Shown here piece after piece: positions 50,847 to 59,880 of a stretch of DNA of 60,881 bases. Where the stretch lies: assembly GCA_902727985.1 (NCBI GenBank), contig CACVAY010000127.1, positions 7,795 through 68,675 of the forward strand, written 5' to 3'. This stretch comes from an uncultured Thiotrichaceae bacterium (lineage in GTDB: Bacteria > Pseudomonadota > Gammaproteobacteria > Thiotrichales > Thiotrichaceae). A model generated the notes under the pieces. The model saw only the letters and a program-made list of their open reading frames with translations. It searched no databases and was not told the origin of the DNA. The position numbers were made by a program, and so were the translations under genes. Every line of letters begins with the position of its first letter. Within the stretch, counting starts at the first letter, position 1.

Positions 50847-53419
50847 TAGAATAACTGTTCAGGAATCTCAAATCTTTCATTATCAATAACAATGATACGT
50901 GTTGCTGGAGCCGATGGCTGGCCCCCTTGCATATTCATCCCTTGTTGATGCTCCCCACTTGCCAGGATAGCTTCCTCTACCATCCTGTCATCAACTAGCG
51001 CTATCGTGGGTGAAACAGGGTTATTCACCCGAATTAAAATATCAGGCAAACCATCACGATTCTCATCACTCACGCCCCCCGAATACAGAAAATCACGAGG
51101 CACATAATCCGGTACCTGCTCACGCAATAATGTTTCAGACACTATTTCAAGTGACTGTCGATCCGCACGAAAACCTGTCATACCATCAATATTGACGGTC
51201 ACCATTCCTTTAACGGGCTTAATAATTTCTTCAGGAACATCCTTCAAAGCAACTTTCATGAAATCTATCCATGTAGGCAAAGCGAGTCCTGTCGCCGTTT
51301 CACGTTTACCCATTGGCTTTATTTGATCAAAGCCCATCCAAACGATGGCAACTTTCTTGGGAGTAAATCCTGCAAACCATGCATCCTTTTGATCGTTAGT
51401 TGTTCCCGTTTTACCACCAATATCTTTACGGCCTAACACTCGGGTTTTTGCTGCAGTGCCGGATACCGCCACCGAACGCAACATGCTACTAATTTCATAG
51501 CGCACATAAGGCTTCATGATTCTTTCAGCAGGCCTAACAATAGACTCATCACAACTTTCTTCACAGGCAGCTAACGGCAAATGCCTAAAAATCACATCAC
51601 CTTCATTATCAGTAATATGAGAAATGAAGTAAGGGTCAACCTTAAAGCCACCATTAGCAAACGTTGAATAAGCTCCCGCTAATTGCACTGGCGTCACCGA
51701 TCCAGTACCTAAAGCCATAGTTAAATCGCGTGGTACTTGTGACTCTGTAAATCCAAACTTATTCACATATTGCATCGCATATTCAAGGCCAATTTCACGC
51801 AGCAATTGAATCGAAACCAGATTTCTTGATTTTTTAAGCCCCTTTCTGAGTCGAGTAGGTCCATAGAATTTATTACTATAGTTTTGCGGATTCCACTTAC
51901 TTCCTGGAATATTCAAAGGAGCATCATTAACGACACTCGCAGGAGAATAGTTTTTTGCCAACGCCGCTGAATAAACAAAAGGTTTAAAGCTTGAGCCTGG
52001 CTGACGCTTCGCTTGTGTCGCTCGATTGAACTTGGTTTGATTGAAATCGAAGCCTCCAACTACAGAAAGCAAAGCGCCATTTTCAGGGTTGATTGATACC
52101 AGCGCTCCCGAAATCTCAGGCAATGGTGTAAATTCCCATTTGGCATCTTCTTCCTCACCTTTCGATAAACGAATCACATCACCAATTTTAAATAAAGCAC
52201 TGACGTCTTTTGGCTTTTTACCTCGTCTATTCTCATTGATATAAGACCTTGCCCAAGCAACATCCTCTAATGTCATCTCAACCTGAGCACGCGTAGAAGT
52301 TAGTAGAATCGCCTTTTCTTTACTAACATCCAACACCACAGCAGGAATTAAACCACCCAACTCTTTATAACTACTCAGCTTCTTTTGTAGCAACGTGATA
52401 TCAGCATATTCCGCCAAATCCAGATGATCTTCCGGTCCACGATAGCCATGACGACGATCGTATTTTTTCAGATGGGTACGCAAGGTTTTAATCGCATGAG
52501 CCTGTTCATTATCATCAATCGTTGTGTAAACATTCATACCTGTTCGATACACTAACTCTTCACCAAAACGCTTAATTACCTCCTGACGTACCATTTCTGC
52601 CACATAGGGCGCCTCCGTTTCTGTTTTAGCTCGCGCGTGTACTTTCGCAGTCAAGGGCTCCTTAATGGCAATTTCTGATTGCAGCTTTGTCGTAAAACCC
52701 AATTCAGCCATACGTTGCAAGATGTAATCACGACGTTTTTTCGCACGCTCAGGGTTAATGATGGGATTATAAGCAGAAGGAGCCTTTGGCAAACCAGCAA
52801 TCATTGCCATCTGCGCCAATGAGAGGTCATCCACCTTTTTTCCATAATAGACTTCAGCTGCCGAGCCTATTCCGTAAGAACGATTACCAAGAAAAATCTT
52901 ATTGAGATATAACTCGAGAATTTCATCTTTAGTAAAGATTTGCTCCAACCTCTGAGCCAAGAAAACCTCTTTGAGTTTACGATCAATAGTCTTCTTCCTG
53001 GTTAAGAAGAAATTTCTCGCCACCTGCATCGTAATGGTACTCGCGCCTTGGGACACGCTACGGCTCTTTAAGACGGATACCACTGCTCGCGCCACACCAT
53101 AAAAATCGATACCTTTATGTTCGTAGAAACGCGAATCTTCGATCGAAATAAAAGCATTCTTTAATCGTTCGGGAATGTCTTCTTTTTTTACGGGGCGACG
53201 ACGATATTGACCAAATTCAGCGATAAGCTTCCGATCTTTACTAAAGACACGAAGCGGTAACTGTAAAGCAATATTGGCTCGCAACTCCTCTTCGCTGGGA
53301 AGATCAGCAGAGTAATGCGCCCACACGCCGACTACTGTAATAATCCCAAGTGTCATGATAATAAAGAGCGGCCCAAAGACCCACCCTATAAAGTTCTTAA
53401 TCCAACGAAGCCAGGTCAT
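50846..53419 (-). CDS. mrcA: Penicillin-binding protein 1A
   Basis: PBP1a is a bifunctional class A enzyme that polymerises glycan strands and cross-links peptides. The 857-residue protein has one N-terminal membrane helix (about 11-33). Its glycosyltransferase domain has catalytic E94 in SIEDSRFYEHKG and the QGASTITMQVARNFFLT motif. An inserted OB-like region follows. The transpeptidase domain has SxxK at S476 (GSSFKPF), SRN and KTGTTND. The divergent mrcA/pilM arrangement is a conserved gammaproteobacterial layout. The stop overlaps the downstream unknown gene by 1 nt. Confidence 0.96.
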   Translation of the reverse strand: MTWLRWIKNFIGWVFGPLFIIMTLGIITVVGVWAHYSADLPSEEELRANIALQLPLRVFSKDRKLIAEFGQYRRRPVKKEDIPERLKNAFISIEDSRFYEHKGIDFYGVARAVVSVLKSRSVSQGASTITMQVARNFFLTRKKTIDRKLKEVFLAQRLEQIFTKDEILELYLNKIFLGNRSYGIGSAAEVYYGKKVDDLSLAQMAMIAGLPKAPSAYNPIINPERAKKRRDYILQRMAELGFTTKLQSEIAIKEPLTAKVHARAKTETEAPYVAEMVRQEVIKRFGEELVYRTGMNVYTTIDDNEQAHAIKTLRTHLKKYDRRHGYRGPEDHLDLAEYADITLLQKKLSSYKELGGLIPAVVLDVSKEKAILLTSTRAQVEMTLEDVAWARSYINENRRGKKPKDVSALFKIGDVIRLSKGEEEDAKWEFTPLPEISGALVSINPENGALLSVVGGFDFNQTKFNRATQAKRQPGSSFKPFVYSAALAKNYSPASVVNDAPLNIPGSKWNPQNYSNKFYGPTRLRKGLKKSRNLVSIQLLREIGLEYAMQYVNKFGFTESQVPRDLTMALGTGSVTPVQLAGAYSTFANGGFKVDPYFISHITDNEGDVIFRHLPLAACEESCDESIVRPAERIMKPYVRYEISSMLRSVAVSGTAAKTRVLGRKDIGGKTGTTNDQKDAWFAGFTPKKVAIVWMGFDQIKPMGKRETATGLALPTWIDFMKVALKDVPEEIIKPVKGMVTVNIDGMTGFRADRQSLEIVSETLLREQVPDYVPRDFLYSGGVSDENRDGLPDILIRVNNPVSPTIALVDDRMVEEAILASGEHQQGMNMQGGQPSAPATRIIVIDNERFEIPEQLF

Positions 53420-53964
53420 GCGTTATTGTTGTCCATATATTGTTTAACCCCATAGAACTAGGTTATGGGTAAAGCTCCATTCTGAAAAGTAACGGATCGT
53501 TTAAAACATGCATTCAGCAGAATCCTATCCATTTACTATAGCCCATAATAAACTGAAGATTACGCACAACTAATATGCATAAAGCCCATCTGAGCCTTAC
53601 GATAGCACCATATTTCTGAGAGCTGATCGATTGAATGCAAGTCTATAAGCACTTTACCATATTTGGGATTTTGAAGGAAAAAAGTCACGACCAACCTACC
53701 TCTACCCATCTAAAAAACCCTATTTTTTTATGCTTAAAAAGCTAACAACTCAAGCAACTATCTCAAAACCGCTTGTCTTTTAAAATTCCACACTTTCATC
53801 GATATTGTTACGATTCACAACTGAATGGCTCCTGAGCAGCCAAGCAACAACAAACCTGACTCATTTTGAGACTTAATTCTCCCAGTAATCATAAGGACGA
53901 ATTGTAACGAGTCATATCTGACTGACCACATTCAGGTAAATAATAACAATAACAAAGGACATGA
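53420..53964. promoter_or_regulatory. Divergent mrcA / pilM intergenic region
   Basis: These 545 nt carry no credible gene. They should hold both divergent promoters. A hairpin TGGCT-N7-AGCCA sits at 53826-53842. The sequence AAAGGA at 53953-53958 is the pilM ribosome binding site. I find no clear sigma-70 pair that stands out from the AT-rich background. Confidence 0.4.
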
Positions 53965-55020
53965 TTGGTGTTTTCAATAGGCAGAAATAAAGGCAATCTG
54001 CTCGGGATCGACATAAGTTCATCAGCAGTTAAACTCATCGAACTATCGAAATCCGGCAAAGGTTACCGTTTAGAGAGCTACAATGTTGCTCCACTTCCAG
54101 AAGGAGCTGCACAAGAACGCGACCTCTTGAATCCTGAACCTATTGGTGAAGCAATCAAGGCCGTTGTAAAACGCAGCAAAACAAAAACCAGATCCTGCGC
54201 GCTAGGCATACCCTCCTCTGTTGCTATCAGTAAAATCATCACCTTGCCTGCTTCTATTCCTAGCAACGAACTAGAATCCAGTATTACGCTTGAAGCAGAA
54301 CAACATATTCCTTATCCCATGGATGAGGTGAATTTCGATTTTGAGATTTTAGGGGAATCCAAGAATTCACAAGAATCCATTGACGTTCTGCTTGCCGCAA
54401 CACGTAAAGAAAATGTTGAAATGCGCGTAGCAGCTGCCGAATTAGCGGGACTGCATGTTGAGGTTGTAGACCTCGAGTCTCACGCCTTAGAACTCCTCTT
54501 CTCCAAACTTGTTGAAGACATTGATGACCAGAGCGTTATTGGTGTAGTGGATTTCGGTGCCTCCATGACAGGAATGACCGTTTTTGAATACGGCAAAGTA
54601 GCCTTTTCTCGTGAGCAAGCCTTTGGCGGCAAAGAGCTCACTGAAGAAATCATGCAACGCTATGGTCTCACTTTCCAAGAATCAGGACTGGCAAAAAAGA
54701 AAGGCGACCTACCTGAAGGGTACATCCCTGAAGTGCTTGATCCTTTTAAGGATAATATGGTTCGACAGGTCAATCGATTTCTACAATTCTACTACGCATC
54801 CACACAACAAGCACAAGTGGACAAAATCCTATTATCGGGTGGGAGCGCGAGTATTTCAGGCATTGATGATCAAATTCAATCATCGGTGGGTATACCCACA
54901 CAACTGGTCAATCCATTTGCAGAAATGACCTTAAGTCCGCGAATCAACCCCGCGCGTTTTACCAATGACATTCCTGCCATGCTCGTTGCAACGGGTTTAT
55001 CCCTAAGAGGAATTGAATAA
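53965..55020 (+). CDS. pilM: Type IV pilus assembly protein PilM
   Basis: PilM is an actin-like (FtsA-type) cytoplasmic ATP-binding protein that recruits PilN to the pilus base. The 351-residue protein has NLLGIDISSSAVKLIELSKS, GVVDFGASMTGMTVFEYGK and LLSGGSASISG, the ATP-binding phosphate motifs. The frame opens with TTG (53965) or GTG (53968), both after AAAGGA. An ATG at 53961 is out of frame and reads only nine codons. It starts the pilMNOPQ-aroKB cluster. Confidence 0.93.
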   Translation: MVFSIGRNKGNLLGIDISSSAVKLIELSKSGKGYRLESYNVAPLPEGAAQERDLLNPEPIGEAIKAVVKRSKTKTRSCALGIPSSVAISKIITLPASIPSNELESSITLEAEQHIPYPMDEVNFDFEILGESKNSQESIDVLLAATRKENVEMRVAAAELAGLHVEVVDLESHALELLFSKLVEDIDDQSVIGVVDFGASMTGMTVFEYGKVAFSREQAFGGKELTEEIMQRYGLTFQESGLAKKKGDLPEGYIPEVLDPFKDNMVRQVNRFLQFYYASTQQAQVDKILLSGGSASISGIDDQIQSSVGIPTQLVNPFAEMTLSPRINPARFTNDIPAMLVATGLSLRGIE

Positions 55021-55021
55021 A

Positions 55022-55594
55022 ATGGCCACATTAAACCTACTCCCCTGGCGTGAAGCAGCACGCGAACAAAGCCGCAAACAATTCATAATGACAGCGGTAT
55101 CGTCAGTGGCTTTTGGTGTGTTAGGTGTTTTTGGGTGGTATTCATGGATTCAAAGCAACATAACCTATCAAGAGAGCCGTAATACGCAATTACAGCAAGA
55201 AATTCGACAGCTTGATAAATCTATCGCTGAAATCAAAAAGTTGGAATCAACAAAGAAAGCATTACTCGATCGCATTTCGATTATCGACACCTTGCAATCT
55301 ACTCGACCTGGCATTGTTCATTTATTTGATGAGATGGTGAAATCTTTACCTCAAGGTTTATACATCACGAACCTTGAACAAAAAGGAACCAATATCAAAC
55401 TCGTTGGGAAGTCCGAATCCAATGCGCGCGTCTCCAGTTACATGAATCGACTTGATGCATCCGAGTGGCTGAGTTCATCTAACTTGAGCACACTGAAAGT
55501 TGATAAGCAACAAGGTGAAATTAGACTACGACAGTTTGAGCTTAATGTAACCCAATTACTCAAACCTGAAATACATGACCAGAAGGGAAAATAA
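55022..55594 (+). CDS. pilN: Type IV pilus assembly protein PilN
   Basis: PilN is a bitopic inner-membrane protein whose N-terminal tail binds PilM and whose periplasmic domain pairs with PilO. From the ATG at 55022 (190 residues; a TTG three codons earlier is less likely) it starts with the conserved ATLNLLPWREA PilM-binding motif. A membrane helix (about 20-40), a coiled coil and a ferredoxin-like domain follow. It begins 1 nt after pilM and overlaps pilO by 1 nt (TAATG). Confidence 0.94.
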   Translation: MATLNLLPWREAAREQSRKQFIMTAVSSVAFGVLGVFGWYSWIQSNITYQESRNTQLQQEIRQLDKSIAEIKKLESTKKALLDRISIIDTLQSTRPGIVHLFDEMVKSLPQGLYITNLEQKGTNIKLVGKSESNARVSSYMNRLDASEWLSSSNLSTLKVDKQQGEIRLRQFELNVTQLLKPEIHDQKGK

Positions 55595-56178
55595 TGGACA
55601 TTCAAGATCTCAATAACATTATAGACGATCCAGCTAGCGTTCCTCTTCCTCTAAGAATTGGCGTGATTATTGCCATCTTTGTGCTTGTCATGTTCATGGG
55701 TTACAAACTCGTCATACTTGATCAAATTGATACTCACAAAAGTGTTGCTGCAAAAGAAACAGGGTTAAAAAAATCCTTCGAAACCAAACAAGAAAAGGCC
55801 AGTCAACTCCCTGCTTATAAAAAACAACTCGAGGAAATGCGCTTCTCTTTTGGCACACTGGTTAGACAATTGCCGAGTGAAACTGAAATCCCCGGTTTAA
55901 TTCTTGATATTTCAGAAAAAGGAATTTATCACGGCCTGAATATTGATCTCTTTAAACCAGGTAAAGAAGCAAAACAGGAATTCTATGCCGTCAAACCGAT
56001 AACCGTCAGTGTTAAAGGTAATTACAACCAGTTGGCTGCCTTTGTAAGCGACATATCTGGATTATCTCGTATCGTTACCATCCACAATATAAGCTTGAAA
56101 CCCTCTGATGAAAACAAGCTTGTTATGAAAGCAACGATCAATACCTATCGTTACATCAGTGAAGGAGAAACAGGGTGA
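55594..56178 (+). CDS. pilO: Type IV pilus assembly protein PilO
   Basis: PilO is the periplasmic alignment partner of PilN. The 194-residue protein has a short cytoplasmic N-terminus, one membrane helix (about 20-42), a coiled coil and a ferredoxin-like domain with GLNIDLFKPG and KGNYNQLAAFVSDISGLSRI. It overlaps pilN by 1 nt and pilP by 4 nt, as expected for a stoichiometric complex. Confidence 0.94.
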   Translation: MDIQDLNNIIDDPASVPLPLRIGVIIAIFVLVMFMGYKLVILDQIDTHKSVAAKETGLKKSFETKQEKASQLPAYKKQLEEMRFSFGTLVRQLPSETEIPGLILDISEKGIYHGLNIDLFKPGKEAKQEFYAVKPITVSVKGNYNQLAAFVSDISGLSRIVTIHNISLKPSDENKLVMKATINTYRYISEGETG

Positions 56179-56741
56179 AGAAATCAACAATCTACAGCCA
56201 AACTCCAAAAGTTAAACACGCGCTTATATTACTATCAATCGCCTTGATGGCGACAGGTTGTAACGGTGAAAAACAAGCCGAACTAGAGAATTATTTGTCG
56301 ACAGTAAAAAGTCGCCCGATGAAACCGATTGCTCCTATTCCAGCAATAAAGCCTTACTTGAGATACATCTATCCGGAACACGACGTTGATCCATTTGACG
56401 TCTCTATTTTAGCACCCGTTATTACTCCGGTATCAGAAATACAACATATCGATACAGGCATAGAGGTTGACACATCACGCGTTCCAGAGTTTTTGGAAGG
56501 TTACCCTCTTGATAGTCTTAACATGGTTGGAACATTAAATAAAGATGGTTCCCTGTGGGCTCTAATCAGAGTGCCGGATGGCAGTATACAACGCGTGAAA
56601 AAAGGGAATTACATTGGCAAAAACTTTGGAAAGATTGATGACATCACGGATTTTCGCATCTCTCTCAAAGAAGTTGTTCCCAATGGTTTTGGTGGCTATA
56701 AGCCGCGTGAAAACGCGATTTCAATTTCAAATTTAGATTAA
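56175..56741 (+). CDS. pilP: Type IV pilus assembly lipoprotein PilP
   Basis: PilP is an inner-membrane lipoprotein linking PilNO to the secretin PilQ. It begins with GTG overlapping the pilO stop (GTGA). The signal ends at the lipobox ATGC (C29). The C-terminal domain has the beta-sandwich pattern PLDSLNMVGTLNKDGSLWALI and VKKGNYIGKNFGKI. At 188 residues the length is normal. It is followed by pilQ after 44 nt. Confidence 0.93.
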   Translation: MKKSTIYSQTPKVKHALILLSIALMATGCNGEKQAELENYLSTVKSRPMKPIAPIPAIKPYLRYIYPEHDVDPFDVSILAPVITPVSEIQHIDTGIEVDTSRVPEFLEGYPLDSLNMVGTLNKDGSLWALIRVPDGSIQRVKKGNYIGKNFGKIDDITDFRISLKEVVPNGFGGYKPRENAISISNLD

Positions 56742-56785
56742 ATCAAACCCTGACAATAAAAATAAGAAGAAAATAGGCTATTAAC

Positions 56786-59218
56786 ATGAACAAGATAGAG
56801 CGCATTTTGACTATTGCAGTACTACCTGCTGCTATTGCACTTGCCACGCAGCAAGCACACGCTTTACAACTGAATAAAGTCTCGTCATCAGTATCTAGCG
56901 GGATTTCTACAGTGACTTTTGGGTTTGATCAAAACGCGACGCCTACTAATGGATTCATGTTAGAAAACCCATCTCGCTTGGTATTTGACTTCCCTAAAGC
57001 TGGCATCAAAAAAACCCTTCCCAAATCATACTCAGGCGATGGGGTCGTGAAAAGCATTCAGGTTGCTAACACCAAGGATCGAGTTAGAGCCACGATTACT
57101 TTGAATAAAAAAAGTGATTTCGTTACTGAGCGCAAAGGCAATCAACTCAGTATCATTATTGTACAAGACGGCACAAGAGCACCTACATCAACTCAACCTT
57201 CTCGACAACCCATGAGTGATCATGACTGGGTAAACAAAGTCGCCAAAGCTTCAGGGTTATTATCACCCGCTCCTCCTCAGCCAAAAACAACAGCGAAGAC
57301 TGAACCGGCCCCAGCACCTCAAAAACATATCATCAAGCCGACAACCGCAGTTGTAAGCAACACACCACAATCTAAATTATATCTACCTGAAATTGCTGCC
57401 ATGGAACCACAAATTGCTACACAACAGGCTTCACCACCGCCTGTTAGAACGCACGGTTATAGCACGATCAGAACAACAAATTCACCGCTGCCACCAAAGG
57501 TTCAACAGGCCCGTGTAGCTACACCACAAGCAGCTATTCAGCAGCCTCGACAAGTCACACATAACACTAATATGCTAGGCGATGTAGACTTTCGACGCGA
57601 CGAAAAAGGTAATGCACATATTATCATAAACCTTCCAAGCAATCGTGTGCACACTGAAGTTACTCAGGCAGGCAACTCATTGATTGCCATTATTAAAGGC
57701 GTAAAAACACCCCAAGACAACAGAAACTATGATGTATTAGACTTCGCTACTTCAGTAAACAACATTAATGTACAACGTCGCGGGGCTGATGCACGCTTGA
57801 GAGCTCAGATTCGTGGACCCTTTGAATATACATCTGCAAAACGCGATAGCCAACTACATATCTATGTCAATAAAGTGGTAAAGAAACTCACTGCTGAAGA
57901 ACTTCGCAAGAAGAAGAAAACGTACAAAGGCGATAAGTTAACGCTTAACTTCCAAGACATTGAAGTTCGCTCGGTTCTGCAATTATTGGCTGACTTTACT
58001 GACAAAAACATTGTTGTCAGCGACTCTGTCAATGGCGCGATCACCCTGCGCTTGAAAGATGTTCCATGGGATCAAGCCATGGATATTGTACTACGCTCAA
58101 AAGGCTTGGGTATGCGTGAAAACGGCAATGTTATCTGGATCGCACCTGAGTCTGAATTATCAGCCAGAGAAAATCGCGAACTTGAGCAATTACAAAAGAA
58201 ACGTAAACTAGAATCGCTAATTACAGAATACATTCCCGTTAACTTTGCCAAAGCAACGGATCTCGTCTCACTTATCAAGAGCTCCGCAACTGGCAAAAAT
58301 AATGCAACACTTCTCTCTGAGCGAGGAAGCATTTCTGTTGACCCAAGAACCAACACCATCTTAATCAATGATACTGTCAATCGCATTGAAGACATTCGAG
58401 GTATGATCAAAAAGCTTGACGTTCCAGTTCGTCAGGTATCAATCGAATCTCGTATCGTCATTGCTAGTGATACCTTTACGAAAGAGTTAGGTACACGCTT
58501 TGGCGTAACAGGTATCGGCGGGTTTAATGGTAACTCTGGTATCGCGACAACTTCAGGCACCTTAAGTGCTACGGATAGCATTGTCGGAGATGCTGCAGCT
58601 AATTTGAATGCGGGCGGCTCAGTATTCCCAGTGGGCATACCTTCTCTAACGGATCGTTTGAACGTGAATCTACCAGCTACAGGTGGTTTGGGGCGCTTTG
58701 GCTTCTCCATCTTAAGTTCAGACTATCTGGTGGATTTGGAGCTATCTGCATTACAAGCTGAAAGTGAAGGTGAAATCATCTCCACACCACGCGTAGTGAC
58801 CACCAACCAAACAAAGGCCACCATCGAGCAAGGTGTTGAAATACCGTTCTTGCAAGCATCTTCCAGTGGTGCTGCGAATGTTGCCTTCAAGAAGGCGGTA
58901 CTGAGCCTTGAAGTAACCCCACAAATCACCCCTGAAGAACATGTCATCATGGATCTTAAAGTGAACCAAGATACCGTCGGCCAAGTATTCTCGGGTGTAC
59001 CAAGCATCAACACCCGAGAAGTACAAACTAATGTCTTGGTCGAAAATGGCCAAACCGTTGTACTTGGCGGCGTTCATGAGGAAACCAACTCAAACGATGT
59101 TGACAAAGTCCCCTTATTGGGTGATCTCCCTGTCCTTGGAAAGATGTTTAAACGCACACGGAAACAAAACGACAAACGTGAATTGCTCATCTTTGTAACA
59201 CCGAAGATACTCGATTAG
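56786..59218 (+). CDS. pilQ: Type IV pilus secretin PilQ
   Basis: PilQ forms the outer-membrane channel for the pilus. The 810-residue protein has a signal peptide (1-26, AHA cleavage) and two AMIN domains (about 28-120 and 265-360) separated by a Pro/Gln/Thr-rich linker. An STN domain (LNFQDIEVRSVLQLLADFTDKN) and a secretin-N domain follow, and then the secretin core with VETTNQTKA-type VVTTNQTKATIEQG and the closing GDLPVLGKMFKR. The AMIN domains bind peptidoglycan. It ends with a strong terminator before aroK. Confidence 0.95.
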   Translation: MNKIERILTIAVLPAAIALATQQAHALQLNKVSSSVSSGISTVTFGFDQNATPTNGFMLENPSRLVFDFPKAGIKKTLPKSYSGDGVVKSIQVANTKDRVRATITLNKKSDFVTERKGNQLSIIIVQDGTRAPTSTQPSRQPMSDHDWVNKVAKASGLLSPAPPQPKTTAKTEPAPAPQKHIIKPTTAVVSNTPQSKLYLPEIAAMEPQIATQQASPPPVRTHGYSTIRTTNSPLPPKVQQARVATPQAAIQQPRQVTHNTNMLGDVDFRRDEKGNAHIIINLPSNRVHTEVTQAGNSLIAIIKGVKTPQDNRNYDVLDFATSVNNINVQRRGADARLRAQIRGPFEYTSAKRDSQLHIYVNKVVKKLTAEELRKKKKTYKGDKLTLNFQDIEVRSVLQLLADFTDKNIVVSDSVNGAITLRLKDVPWDQAMDIVLRSKGLGMRENGNVIWIAPESELSARENRELEQLQKKRKLESLITEYIPVNFAKATDLVSLIKSSATGKNNATLLSERGSISVDPRTNTILINDTVNRIEDIRGMIKKLDVPVRQVSIESRIVIASDTFTKELGTRFGVTGIGGFNGNSGIATTSGTLSATDSIVGDAAANLNAGGSVFPVGIPSLTDRLNVNLPATGGLGRFGFSILSSDYLVDLELSALQAESEGEIISTPRVVTTNQTKATIEQGVEIPFLQASSSGAANVAFKKAVLSLEVTPQITPEEHVIMDLKVNQDTVGQVFSGVPSINTREVQTNVLVENGQTVVLGGVHEETNSNDVDKVPLLGDLPVLGKMFKRTRKQNDKRELLIFVTPKILD

Positions 59219-59236
59219 TTTTTATAAACCTCCTCC

Positions 59237-59262
59237 AGGCCGGCTTTTTAGTCGGCCTTTTT
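59237..59262 (+). terminator. Intrinsic terminator after pilQ
   Basis: AGGCCGGC (59237-59244) and GTCGGCCT (59251-59258) form an 8-bp stem with one G-U pair and the loop TTTTTA, followed by TTTTT. It separates the pil operon from aroKB at least partly. Confidence 0.9.
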
Positions 59263-59355
59263 AATGTCCGTATTTATTGCTATTCACCATGGCACACTTG
59301 CTAATTTTTCCCTTAACTGGCATAAAGCTTCTATTATTTTAAAACCAAACAAAGC

Positions 59356-59880
59356 ATGGGAAATATTATTCTTGTCGGCTTAATGGGAGCTGGCAAATCA
59401 ACAGTCGGACGTATTGTTGGTAGAAAGTTGAAAATGGACTTTTTCGATTCTGATCATATGATTGTAGAACGCACAGGCGTTGACATTCCTACGATTTTCG
59501 AAATCGAAGGGGAGGCCGGATTTCGTGAGCGAGAAGAAGCCATGATCCAGGAACTCTGCGAAAAAGACAATATCATCATCGCCACAGGTGGCGGTAGTCT
59601 AATGCGTCAAACAAACCGTGAACACATCAAAAAATCTGGCAAAGTTGTGTACCTCAGAACCAGTGCAGAGCAACTTTTTTCACGTATTCGCCATGATAAA
59701 AGCCGCCCACTCATGCAAACAAAGAACCCCCTGAGAACCTTAAAAGATCTTCTACGTACGCGTGAAAAGGACTACATGGAAACTGCCGATTTAGTGGTGA
59801 ACACTGGGCGTCAACGGATCAATATCACTGCCCAACAAATCATTGTGGGTATTGAACAGATGGAGCACAATATTCAATGA
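59356..59880 (+). CDS. aroK: Shikimate kinase
   Basis: AroK phosphorylates shikimate at the 3-OH in the aromatic amino acid pathway. The 174-residue protein has Walker A GLMGAGKS (8-15), the shikimate-binding D-x-D region ([13 protein letters not shown]), the glycine-rich TGGGS and the LID arginine (RPLM). The stop overlaps the aroB start by 4 nt (ATGA). The pilQ-aroK-aroB order is typical of gammaproteobacteria. Chorismate from this route feeds trpDC and pheA in this window. Confidence 0.97.
   Translation: MGNIILVGLMGAGKSTVGRIVGRKLKMDFFDSDHMIVERTGVDIPTIFEIEGEAGFREREEAMIQELCEKDNIIIATGGGSLMRQTNREHIKKSGKVVYLRTSAEQLFSRIRHDKSRPLMQTKNPLRTLKDLLRTREKDYMETADLVVNTGRQRINITAQQIIVGIEQMEHNIQ

Noticed and set aside
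53826-53842. Sigma-54-like TGG-N11-GC at the pilM upstream region
   Set aside because: Only the invariant GG and GC match; the rest departs from the consensus, and the bases are explained equally by a TGGCT/AGCCA hairpin. No activator site is seen.
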